A stretch of 64,000 nucleotides of DNA from Ahaetulla prasina (taxonomy: Eukaryota; Chordata; Lepidosauria; Squamata; Colubridae). Below the pieces are notes generated by a model that saw nothing but the letters and a program-made list of their open reading frames with translations, made no database searches and was not told the DNA's origin. Position 1 is the stretch's first letter, and each line of letters opens with the position of its first letter. The position numbers were made by a program, and so were the translations under genes. The stretch spans positions 189,543,436 through 189,607,435 of the forward strand of contig NC_080539.1 of assembly GCF_028640845.1 (NCBI RefSeq). The letters are read 5' to 3'. Of this stretch, positions 55,668-64,000 are shown one piece after another.

Positions 55668-57123
55668 GATTGTGGCAACAAATTGTGGCAAGCTTTTAAA
55701 GAGATGGGAGTACCAAACCAACTCATTTGTCTCTTGAGAAACCTGTATGCGGGTCAAGAAGCAACTGGACACGGAACCACTGATTGGTTCAAAATTGGGA
55801 AAGGAGTCCAGCAAGGCTATATACTATCACCCTGTCTATTTAACTTATATGCAGAGCACATCATAAGAAAGGCGGGGCTAGATGAATCAAAAATTGGAAG
55901 AAATATCAACAACCTCAGATATGCAGATGATACACTCTAATGGCAGAAAGCGAAGAGAAACTAAAGAGCCTCTTGATGCGGATGGAGGAGGAGAGTGCAA
56001 AAGTTGGCTTGAAACTCAACATTAAGAAAACTAAAATCATGACATCTGGCCTTCTCAATTCCTGGCAGATAGATGGTGAAGAAATGGAGGTAGTGACAGA
56101 TTTTATTTTCCTGGGCTCCAAGATGGGCACTGCAGCCAAGAAATTAAAAGATGCTTGCTCCTGGGGAGGAAAGCTATGGCAAATCTAGACAGCATACTAA
56201 AAAGCAGAGACATCACCCTGCCAACAAAAGTGCGTATAATCAAGGCTATCGTTTTCCACTTGCAATGTATGGCTGTGAAGGTTGGACCATAAGAAAGGCC
56301 GAGCGCCAAAGAATCGAGGCCTTTGAACTCTGGTACTGGAGAAGACTCCTGCGAGTCCCTTGGACTGCAAGGTGAACAAACAAGTCAGTTCTAGAGGAGA
56401 TCAACCCTGACTGCTCTTTAGAAGACCAGATCCTGAAGATGAAACTGAAATACTATGGCCACCTAATGAGAAGGAAGGACTCACTGGAGAAGAGCCTCAT
56501 GCTGGGAAAGATTGAGGGCAAAAGAAGAATGGGACGACAGAGAACGAGGTGGCTGGATGGAGTCACTGAAGCAGTAGGCGTGAGTTTAAATGGACTCCAG
56601 AGGATGGTAGAGGACAGGAGGCCTGGAGGAAAGTTGTCCAGGGGGTCGCGATGGGTCGGACACGACTTTGCAACTAACAACAAAGCTTGTTTTCTACTTT
56701 ACTACAAGATTAAGAATAATAACCTTAAAAATGTCTACTGAAATGTAAAAAGATGATTGATGTTGATGCTATTGAAATTGAAAAGAAAGAAATTTGTAAA
56801 TGGGAATATAGGGTTTTAATATAAATGGGAAGAGATAAAAGAGGGGAATTTTTAAAAAAGGGGGATAGATTTGATTAAAGATTTAAATTTGGGACGGAGG
56901 ATTAGACCAGAATTTCTTTTCTTTTTTTTAAGAACAACGCAAATAGGGAAATTAAAAAGAGGGGAAGGGAAATATATTGATAAAATATATAAGTGGGTGG
57001 GGAAAAACTGAATTTGATGTGATTATATACCTGGCTGATATTTTGTTCAAAAAAGATATTTTGTATGTGGTTTGTTTTAAAATTTTAAAAAAAGAAATCC
57101 AAAAAAAAAAAAGGAATTCAAAC

Positions 57124-57590
57124 TTGCCCTAAAAGGGATACTGGTATTTCACCTTATGAAATGATGTTTGGATTACCATTCTTGGGCAGTGTGGGAGAGA
57201 TTCCACAATATGAAACTAAAGATATGTTTGTAAAGTATAACTATATACTGGGGATGTCATCTTCATCTTACCTCAGGAGCAAAGGACTTTTGGCTCAAAC
57301 TCCACCTTTGGACTTTATGGTGCATTCTTATAGAGCTGGAGACTGGGTCCTAATCAAAACTTGGAAAGAGGAAATGTTATGGCCGAACTTGGAGGAACCA
57401 TTCCAAGTGCTGTTAACTACTGAAACCACTGTGAGAACCCAAGAAAAGGGGTGGACACATTACACTCGAGTAAAGAGACCAATGAAAGAACCAACCAACT
57501 GGACTGTTCAACAAACTGAAGATCCCCTACAAATCAAACAAAGAAATCATAGCCAATGTTGGAATCTTGGCATTTTTGGGTAACTTCGGG
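57124..57590 (+). pseudogene. ERV1 pol integrase C-terminus (right half of the split gene)
   Basis: The 140-codon frame 57161-57583 encodes a gammaretrovirus-like integrase C-terminal part, including a GDWVLIKTWKEE block and GWTHYTRVKRP near its end. It continues the integrase core broken at 39120: the reading across the 18 kb insertion joins to the start of an ISPYEMMFG segment at 57140. This is the strongest evidence that the whole nest lies inside one ERV1. The end of pol probably overlaps the start of env at about 57580. Confidence 0.85.
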
Positions 57591-58990
57591 TTTGTTAACC
57601 ACAGTTGGGATTTTAATTCTTTACCGTTTCAGGAAAAAAAATACCTGATATGTTTGGGAAAAAGCTAGAAGTGATTGATTTCTAATTGTGATTGCAATTG
57701 TATTACTGATTGTTGTTGTTATCTGACTGACTGTGGCCCTTACCATAGTTACTGTAATATTTCTTGCTTAGAAAACTGTGAAGTTGAAAATATTACTATT
57801 GTTATTGTGTATACTTTTCAGCACAATCCTGGGACTTCCAACAGATTCCCAAACACGATATGAGTGCAGTTCAGAAGTTAAAGGTAAAATAGTAATTTCT
57901 CAAGGTTTTAATTAACAATTAATTAATCAGTTAAGAAAACATTGGCTCTTTCAGTATACATGCCCCCCTCAGTATATATTAACATATACTGGTACTAGAT
58001 TGTGTGCATGGGATGAAGTGATTGCTATTTCCAGTAACGAATTGAAACAGCAGGATTAAGGAGGTGGCAATAAACAAAGAGTACATTGCAAGACATTCCT
58101 GCTCCTTCTACCATATCTAGTACTACCATATTTGTCACGGAGGACAAAGAATCCTTTTATGATGCAGATATGAAAGTTATGGACACCAGACCAACTAATG
58201 CCTGGTTGGCTTCGAAATATCTTAATGCTAGAAAATCTGGATGCTCTAGTTGTTAGATATGCTTTCATTTGAATGAGAAAACTATGATGATTCCAATGGT
58301 AGCGGTTCCTATTAATGTCTCACAGATACTAATGAATACTTCAAACATTAAGGAAATTTTATTGTAAGGGAGAAACTGTTAGAGCAAATATGGACATAAG
58401 AAATAGCAGGAAGCCTATATGTTCCTAACTGGTGTATCTAAGGAAATTTAACTACTGGAGGTGGTTGATGCGGAAATACTTTGGTCAATGTTACCATGAC
58501 TCCTGAATCATATAATAGAACTAATATAAACAGCGGCATCTGAAGCTTATTCCACATGTTTAAAAATGATTCTCTGTATAAGGCCTTTAAGAATTGGACT
58601 AGTGATCATCAGCAACATCAATGGTTCTATGCTTTGGAAATGGTGAATAACGCCATGATGCAGGATCATAAAGGCACAATGGTGTTAATAATGCCTAGTG
58701 ATGGAAATAATATTTATTACTGTTGTGAAAACAAATGTTTCCAATATATGAACATAAGTAGAGTCGGGTAGTGTTACCTTGCCAAGTTGATGCCAGTAAT
58801 GTGGAGGTTCAGGATGAAAAACATATTCACACCAGAACACCCCAGGTATTTGTTAAATAGAAGAAAAAGGGATGACTTATTTGGAGCTGCAGATGGTGGA
58901 CCTTAGCTCCCTCATTTACAGGATGGGGATGGGAAATGACAAAAAGAATAAATAATTACACCAATACTATGGATGAGATAATAAATACTA
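57590..58990 (+). pseudogene. ERV1 env remnant
   Basis: Region directly after pol, in several short frames. Frame 57675-57863 is cysteine-rich, and 58556-58771 includes CENKCFQYMN, in keeping with a decayed envelope surface subunit. Bases 58859-58870 encode RRKR, a furin-type cleavage motif, followed by hydrophilic and small residues, at about the position where SU and TM separate. Many frame breaks; no full TM subunit or fusion-active region was identified. It ends where an LTR-like sequence starts at 58991. An old, inactive copy. Confidence 0.55.
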
Positions 58991-59190
58991 TGTCAGGGTT
59001 CCAAGTAACACCCCCAACAGAAATAAAACTTCAAGGCAGGCATTTTCCTCAAAGTCCGATTTTATTAGAGATGTCATATTGGTACATCTGGGAAAACCCG
59101 AATCTGAAAGTCCCCCGGGGTTTTGGAAACCAACCCACAAGCTCGGAAAGTGAGCCTTCGCCCTCACTCAGATCTTCTTTTCCCAGTTTC
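58991..59190. other. LTR-like fragment
   Basis: Begins TGTCAGGGTTCCAAG with AATAAA about 30 bases later and a structured GC part ('gtcccccggggttttgg'). The TG start fits an LTR, but no matching CA end or TSD was found, and the right side is overlain by the hAT at 59239. Tentative. Confidence 0.35.
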
Positions 59191-59238
59191 ATGTATTTGG
59201 TATATTTTTATATTACTGCCAGTTTTCAAGTATTAGAC

Positions 59239-60030
59239 CAGGGGTAGTCAAACTTTTTATAGCTACCGCCCGCTTTTGTATCTCTGTTAGTGTAATGGGG
59301 TGAGCTCCTGTTACTTGTCCCAGCTTCTGCCAACCTAGCAGTTTCGAAAGCACGTAAAAAATGCAAGTAGAAAAAATAGAGACCACCTTTAGTGGGAAGG
59401 TAACAGCGTTCCATGCGCCTTTGGCATTGAGTCATGCCGGCCACATGACCACGGAGACGTCTTTGGACAGAGCTGGCTCTTCGGCTTTGAAACGGAGATG
59501 AGCACCGCCCCCCTAGAGTCGGGAACGACTAGCATGTATGTGCGAGGGGAGTCTTTACCTTTTAGTAGTAAAATTTTCTAACCGCCCACCGGTTCCACAG
59601 TAATGTGCCGGGTATCGTCATCTGCGCATGCCTCTCGTGCATTGTGGATTGGGGTTGGGGGGGGCCACCGGTTACCAGCTCTGCTTATCTGTTACAGCTG
59701 GGTGGTGTGGGGGGAGATGCATGAGCTATTCTAGGACAAGGCTCTTTTGTTTGCAGTCACACTATAGCGCCATTTAGTTTCACTTACATAATGTGAACTA
59801 AACTTATGTGCGGGCAATACAAATAGTATATTTTCAAAAATTTAAATTGTCACGGGGAACTTTATGAAAACCTAATGAAAATGTTTTTAAATAATGCTAT
59901 GAATTTTTTTTTTAAATCAATTAAATTAAAAAAAAGGAAAGTGCTTCAGTATCAGACAAAACCCCTACCGCCCACCATGAAAGCTGGAACACCCACTAGT
60001 GGGCGGTAGGGACCAGGCTGACTACCATTG
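59239..60030. mobile_element. hAT-type non-autonomous element with nested SINE
   Basis: Ends CAGGGGTAGTCAAAC and GACTACCATTG (imperfect TIRs), with TSD TATTAGAC (59231-59238) and CATTAGAC (60031-60038; 7 of 8). Both ends carry GCGGTAG or CTACCGCC motifs ('ctaccgcccgc' near 59264; 'ccctaccgcccacc' near 59965; 'gggcggtagg' near 60001). There is no transposase. A Sauria-type SINE sits inside near its left end. Confidence 0.8.
59295..59571 (+). mobile_element. Sauria-type SINE inside a hAT
   Basis: tRNA-like head with GGGGTGAGCTCC (A-box-like) and GCAGTTTCGAAAGC (B-box-like), central 'gtcatgccggccacatgacc', 'acggagacgtctttggacag', 'gctggctcttcggctttgaa', and a tail 'gagtcgggaacgactagca'. This sequence is the squamate Sauria SINE, whose tail resembles the BovB 3' end ('gggtcggacacgactttgc' near 56645). 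It is truncated at the 3' end near 'agtctttacctttt' and lacks a clear TSD. Confidence 0.8.
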
Positions 60031-60865
60031 CATTAGACAGACACAGAATAAAACTTCAACAAACTTAATATAAACATACATATTTCCATTAAAACCACAA
60101 CTCATTCCAAAATGATTTTACACAATGCACTAATCTTTATCACAAAATATTTTAACACACCCATTTTGCTCTTATATATAGCTCCACCATTTTATTACCA
60201 AGAAAGCCTGTTCCCCTCTGGTGAAATTGTGATTTATTTATGCCTCTTTAAGAGAATAATAATTTAAAGTATTGTACTAACTTACAGGAAAGTTTATCAT
60301 CTCTGAGATAAGCATTATACTAAAGTTTACATAAAGTAGCTAAAAGCCAGAGTGCACCACATATTAATAATTTTCTCTCACTAATTCCTGTGGTTTTTCA
60401 CAATAGACATTTACCAGAGTTCCATTATCTGAATAAATTCTGCAAATAATCTAGGACTGAGCCCAAAATGTAACGGGGATACCAGATATAGTCAGGCCAG
60501 AAACCTCCCCAACTATATATGTAACATAGATTTAACACTGAAAATATTCTACAAAAATCTAGTAGTTAAGGACACCTTGCTAGAATCTGGGAGACTGGGA
60601 GTTCTAGGCCTATTTTAATAATTGTTTGTTCCCTAGTAACTGGGTTGACATGAATGATTATAGAAAATAAATCAGAGAAAGGGAGGAACAAAACAAAAAA
60701 AATTAAAATTGTTAGAAATAACTTTTCTTTCCTTATTGAATTCTTCTTCCTTGTAGCCCTTCTCCATCCAGTTTTGTTCCTCCCTTTCTCTCTATGGCTT
60801 ATAGAAAAAAAGTATCCCATTTCCACTCTTGGTTTTTTGTCTTCTCCTCTTTTCAAACGAAGGAG
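60031..60865. other. Unassigned AT-rich sequence
   Basis: No gene or transposon end recognised. There is an AATAAA near 60052 and several T- and A-rich runs. The frames at 60566-60962 are low-complexity. Confidence 0.4.
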
Positions 60866-61333
60866 GGAAAGGGTATCTACGGGACCGCCTACTGCGACCA
60901 GATACCTCTCACCGACCCGTGCGCTCTCACAGGGAGGGACTCCTCAGGGTGCCGTCAGCTAGGCAGTGTCGTCTGGCGACGCCCAGGGGAAGGGCCTTCT
61001 CTGTGGGGGCTCCCACCCTCTGGAACGAACTCCCCCCAGGACTCCGTCAACTTCCAGATCTTCGGACCTTCCGTCGCGAGCTCAAGACTCATTTATTCAT
61101 CTGCGCAGGACTGGCTTAGATTTTTTAAATTTAGAGGGGTTTTAAATCGATTTTAATATTTATATTTCTATTTTTAACAATTGGTATTATTAACTATTGG
61201 CATTAGAATAAGTCTTTTAATGATTATTTTAATTTGTATATTGATGTTTTTTATATGCCTGTAAACCACCCTGAGTCCTTTGGGAGATAGGGCGGTATAT
61301 AAGTTTAAATAATAAATAAATAAATAAATAAAG
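60866..61333 (+). mobile_element. L2-type LINE, 3' end only
   Basis: 5'-truncated L2: the frame at 60829-61119 encodes its C-terminus from KGYLRDRLLRP, through HREGLLRVPSARQCRLATPR, GAPTLWNELPPGLRQLPDL and RRELKTHLFICAGLA, and ends at a TAG near 61119. A 3'UTR follows with the L2-type hairpin ('ccaccctgagtcctttggga' near 61267) and an (AAAT)n tail at about 61308-61333. The reading frame is intact to its natural stop, so this piece is young. Confidence 0.88.
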
Positions 61334-62004
61334 GGTTGCATGTGGCACAAGGCAAAATTATCTGCAGGACCACCCTTTCTTAAGAACATATACCCATGAA
61401 AGCTGGCTGAGTGATTTTGGGCCAAATTCATCTCACAAGGATGTTGTTCTGGGGAAAACAGGAAGAAGAAAGAATATTAGGTATATTCCTTGTTTTGAGT
61501 TATACTTAAAAAAAATAAAGGTGGTACACCAGTAAACAAACAAGGACACGGGAGTCAGGAATTTTCAAATTGACAGTCCAAGAAACTCAAAACTGTTGTG
61601 CACTACTATTAATTTTATTAGACTGGTACATCAAAAGCATCCTCTCAATTTTAATTTTAAAAATATACATCTGAAAAGAAATTGAAATAGAATAATCTAC
61701 TTTGTTCTACAAGTCATCCTTGATTTATCACCATAATTGCGACTGGAATTTCTGTTAAGTTTGTGCAGTCATAAAGTGAATCATCACATAAACACCCTCA
61801 TTTGAATTCAAGACACTGCAACAGTCATAAATGCTAGCTGGTTGCCAAGCATCGAAATTACTACCACATTACTACCACTGTGGAAGTGACGAGATACTTG
61901 TAGCTTTGAGAACAGGTTGTAAGTCACTTTCTCTGAGGCCATTGTAACCTAGACTCTAGCCTAGGCCAGACAATAGAAGGAACAGCTTCCCTGAATCAAG
62001 CCAA
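61334..62004. other. Unassigned; traces of a dispersed repeat
   Basis: No gene recognised. About 61700-61930 has 'gcgactggaatttctgttaa', 'gcagtcataaagtgaatcat' and similar phrases reminiscent of a snake dispersed repeat, decayed beyond confident naming. Confidence 0.35.
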
Positions 62005-62086
62005 TACCTTTAATTAATTAATTAATTAATTAATTAATTAATTAATTAATTAATTAATTAATTTTATTTATTTATGGTTTAAATAT

Positions 62087-62117
<31 letters not shown>

Positions 62118-62118
62118 T
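62005..62118. repeat. Compound microsatellite (TTAA)n and (TTTA)n
   Basis: (AATT)n at about 62011-62061 followed by (TTTA)n at about 62062-62118. The (TTTA)n part adjoins the 3' end of a minus-strand L2 and is its tail; the (AATT)n part may be an expansion next to it. Confidence 0.9.
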
Positions 62119-63527
62119 TGTTTAAATTTCTATACCGCCCTTCTCCCAAAGGACTCAGGGCGGTTTACAGCCAAAGTAAAACAATTAATATAAAAATTAA
62201 AACCAGTTTAAAAAGGAAAATTTAAAATTGGCTGAACACTTAAAACCAATGAAAACCCCATTATTAAAACCCCATTAGGCCAGTCCTGCGCGATGGAAAA
62301 GAAATGTTTTCAGCTTGCGCCGAAAGGTCCGAAGATCAGGGAGTTGGCGGATACCTGGTAGTAGCTCGTTCCAGAGGGTTGGTACCCCCACAGAGAAGGC
62401 CCTCCCCCTGGATGTCGCCAGCCAACATTGTCTGGCCGATGGTACCCTGAGGAGACCCTCCCTATGGGAGCGTACTGGTCGATCGGAGGTCGCCGGTAGC
62501 AGCAGGCGGTCCCGTAAGTAACCCGGTCCTATGCCATGGAGCGCTTTAAAGGTGGTAACTAACACCTTGAATTGGACCCGAAAGATCACCGGAAGCCAGT
62601 GCAGCTTGCGCTGGAGGTGTTATATGGGAGCAACGAGTCGCTCCCTCTATCACCCGCGCGGCCGCATTCTGAACCAGTTGGAGCCTTCGGGTGCTCTTCA
62701 AGGGGAACCCCATGTAGAGAGCATTGCAGTAGTTCAGACGGGAAGTGACGAGGGCGTGAGTGACTGTGCATAAGGAATCCCGGTGTAAGAAGGGATGCAA
62801 CTGGCGTATCAGGCGGACCTGATAAAAAGCTCCTCTGGCGACGGCCGTCATATGCTCTTCCAACGACAGCCGGGCATCCAGAAGGACACCCAGATTGTGG
62901 ACCCTCTCTGTGGGGGCCAATGACTTGTCCCCCACAGACAGCGATCGCCTCAGCTGATTATACCGGGACGCCGGCATCCACAGCCACTCGGTCTTGGCGG
63001 GGTTGAGTCGGAGACTGTTTTTCCCCATCCAGACCCGCATGGCCTCCAGGCACCGGGACATCACTTCAACGATTCGTTGGGGTGGTTAGGGGTGGAAATG
63101 TACAGCTGCATATCATCAGCGTACAGATGACACCGCACCCCAAAACCACAGATGATCTCACCCAGCAGCTTCATATAGATGTTGAACAGGAGAGGCGAGA
63201 GAATCGACCCCTGAGGCACCCCACACAAGAGGCGCCTCACGGTCGATCTCTGCCCCCCTGCCAACACTGTCTGCGACCGGTCAGAGAGGAAGGAGGAGAA
63301 CCACCGAAAAATGGTGCCCCCCACTCCTAACCCCTCCAGCTGCCGCAGCAAGATACCATGGTCGATGGTATCAAAAGCCGCTGAGAGATCTAATAGGACC
63401 AGGGCAGAGGAACAACCCCTGTCCCGGGCCCTCCAGAGATCATCCACCAACGCGACCAACGCCGTCTCAGTGCTGTACCCAGGCCGGAAGCCGGACTGGA
63501 ACGGGTCCAGATAGACAGTTTCATCCA
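62119..63527 (-). mobile_element. L2-type LINE, 5'-truncated
   Basis: Minus-strand L2 covering RT to the 3' end. Pieces: 63528-63061 (YLDPFQSGFRPGYSTETALV, VLLDLSAAFDTIDHGILL, LCGVPQGSILSPLLFNIYMK, LYADDMQLYISTP), 63064-62546 (WMGKNSLRLNPAKTEWLWMP, SLEEHMTAVARGAFYQVRL) and 62589-62275 (VPTLWNELLPGIRQLPDLRT, RKLKTFLFHRAGLA). Frameshifts at about 63062 and 62590 break it. The CCGCCCT/AGGGCGG hairpin is at 62134-62164. It lacks the endonuclease; truncation is at about 63527. The flank 63528-64000 is AT-rich and holds nothing that I recognise. Confidence 0.88.
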
Positions 63528-64000
63528 ATTTATCATTAAATTTATACTAACATTTCTATCACAATTTTTAACAATTTCATCTGCTTGCCTTAATTTCTGA
63601 ATCTTCCACCTGCTTTCAGAAGAAGTATCTAAATATGTTTAGTATTCTTTTTAATCACACATTTCTTGTTTATTTATTGTTTATCCAAGGTAAATAACAA
63701 AGAAATCAGGGCCTATAAATCATGAATTTCTGAATTATCACAAATGATAATTCAGATATTAAACTGTAATTGTAGTTATAAAGGAGTAAGATTAGAAAGC
63801 TGAAAAAAAGAATTCTTAGGAATTGTTAATTTGGATTTTGGAAAAGTGAAAATGGATGCAATACAGGCTAATGTTTTTTTTTTATTATAAGTAAAATAAT
63901 AGTGTTTATTATTACAATTTCTTTAACAAGGAGACTTGTGTTAAAATATGTATGGTATCAGATCCCTAAAATTCCTATATATAAAATAACTAAATAGTAC

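Larger units (their letters stand above)
53960..56688 (+). mobile_element. BovB (RTE-clade) LINE, 5'-truncated, with internal insertions
   Basis: BovB is a LINE spread horizontally among vertebrates and abundant in squamates. Pieces: endonuclease (54002-54244: VVQVYAPTTGAEEDEIDQFY, IIMGDWNAKVGSKKITGI), after a solo LTR (54245-54829) the next part (54830-55402: LIEFCQDNMMVIANTLFQQP, GQHRNQIDYVLCSQRW), then an L2-derived block (55406-55667) in place of about 750 bases of BovB, then RT (55670-55940: LWQAFKEMGVPNQLICLLRN, LSPCLFNLYAEHIIRKAG, LRYADDTL) and the C-terminus at 56439-56680 with KYYGHLMRRKDSLEKSLMLG, KRRMGRQRTRWLDGVTEAVG and RWVGHDFATNN, ending at the typical BovB 3' end. The 5' part before the endonuclease is missing. 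Inserted in family-B copy 1. Confidence 0.92.
39121..57113 (+). mobile_element. Family-B retroelement copy 1 (non-coding, split by three insertions)
   Basis: A GC-rich 5' part begins 'ccgtccagaggcgtggccag' at 39121 and reads 'gatggttgcgaaccccaggag', ending with a splice-donor-like 'caggtgagtg' (39420). An A-rich, ORF-free body follows. It continues after each nested element: 39121-39950, then 51084-51428, then 53558-53960, then 56688-57113, ending in poly(A). Net length is about 2.0 kb. The closely similar intact copy at 51443-53543 (2101 bp) confirms the family. Poly(A) plus a 10 bp near-TSD indicates LINE-type integration; no protein domain is visible. The family name is mine. Confidence 0.7.

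Noticed and set aside
58991..60560. A second LTR extending to about 60500, with AATAAA at 60052
   Set aside because: No CA end or TSD could be matched to the TG start at 58991. The AATAAA at 60052 lies after the hAT, in unassigned sequence.

Overview
The window is repeat-rich, gene-poor DNA that looks like a squamate reptile and most likely an advanced snake. The pointers are CR1/L3-type LINE 3' ends that run into an (ATTCT)n microsatellite (a hallmark reported for snake 'Snake1' L3 elements), BovB LINE, a Sauria-type SINE, tRNA-SINEs with an L2-like tail, and L1, L2, L3 and DIRS elements side by side. I found no host protein-coding gene, functional RNA gene, CRISPR array or bacterial feature. 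Almost everything recognisable is a transposable element (TE), and nearly every TE coding region is broken by frameshifts, stops or later insertions.

Layout. 1-6115: sparse, with two tRNA-SINEs and one L3 3' end. 6116-8643: minus-strand Ty3/Gypsy chromovirus remnant (integrase, chromodomain, LTR), a short conserved DNA-transposon-like fragment, then an L3 reverse transcriptase fragment. 8644-13580: an L1-related element that has ORF1 and an L1 3'UTR but no ORF2, with a 2.15 kb GC-rich hAT element inside ORF1. 13581-15730: a possible DIRS gag fragment, an L1 3' end and an LTR-like scrap.

15731-30135 (nest 1): one minus-strand full-length L1, bounded by a 13 bp target-site duplication (TSD), contains an L3 tail, a 5'-truncated L2 and a complete plus-strand L1 of another subfamily with its own TSD. 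30136-32944: three hAT-type non-autonomous pieces and plain sequence. 32945-37690: a nearly complete L2 with a 740-codon open stretch and tandem repeats in its 5' region.

38200-58990 (nest 2): a gammaretrovirus-like ERV (ERV1) whose integrase is split by about 18 kb. Inside it is a roughly 2 kb non-coding retroelement, called family B here, which itself contains a full-length L1 (holding a DIRS element), a second family-B copy, and a BovB (holding a solo LTR and an L2 fragment). 58991-64000: ERV flank, a hAT with a Sauria SINE inside it, two 5'-truncated L2 copies and microsatellites.

How the parts relate. L2 appears to supply the 3' hairpin tail used by the tRNA-SINEs, and BovB the tail of the Sauria SINE. 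L1 is the likely mobiliser of the two non-autonomous elements (the ORF1-only element and family B). The nesting gives a relative order of insertion. The most promising undescribed items are family B, the ORF1-only L1 derivative, the GC-rich hAT core and the BovB/L2 chimera. Family assignments were made by eye from motifs and copy-to-copy comparison inside the window; no database search was run.
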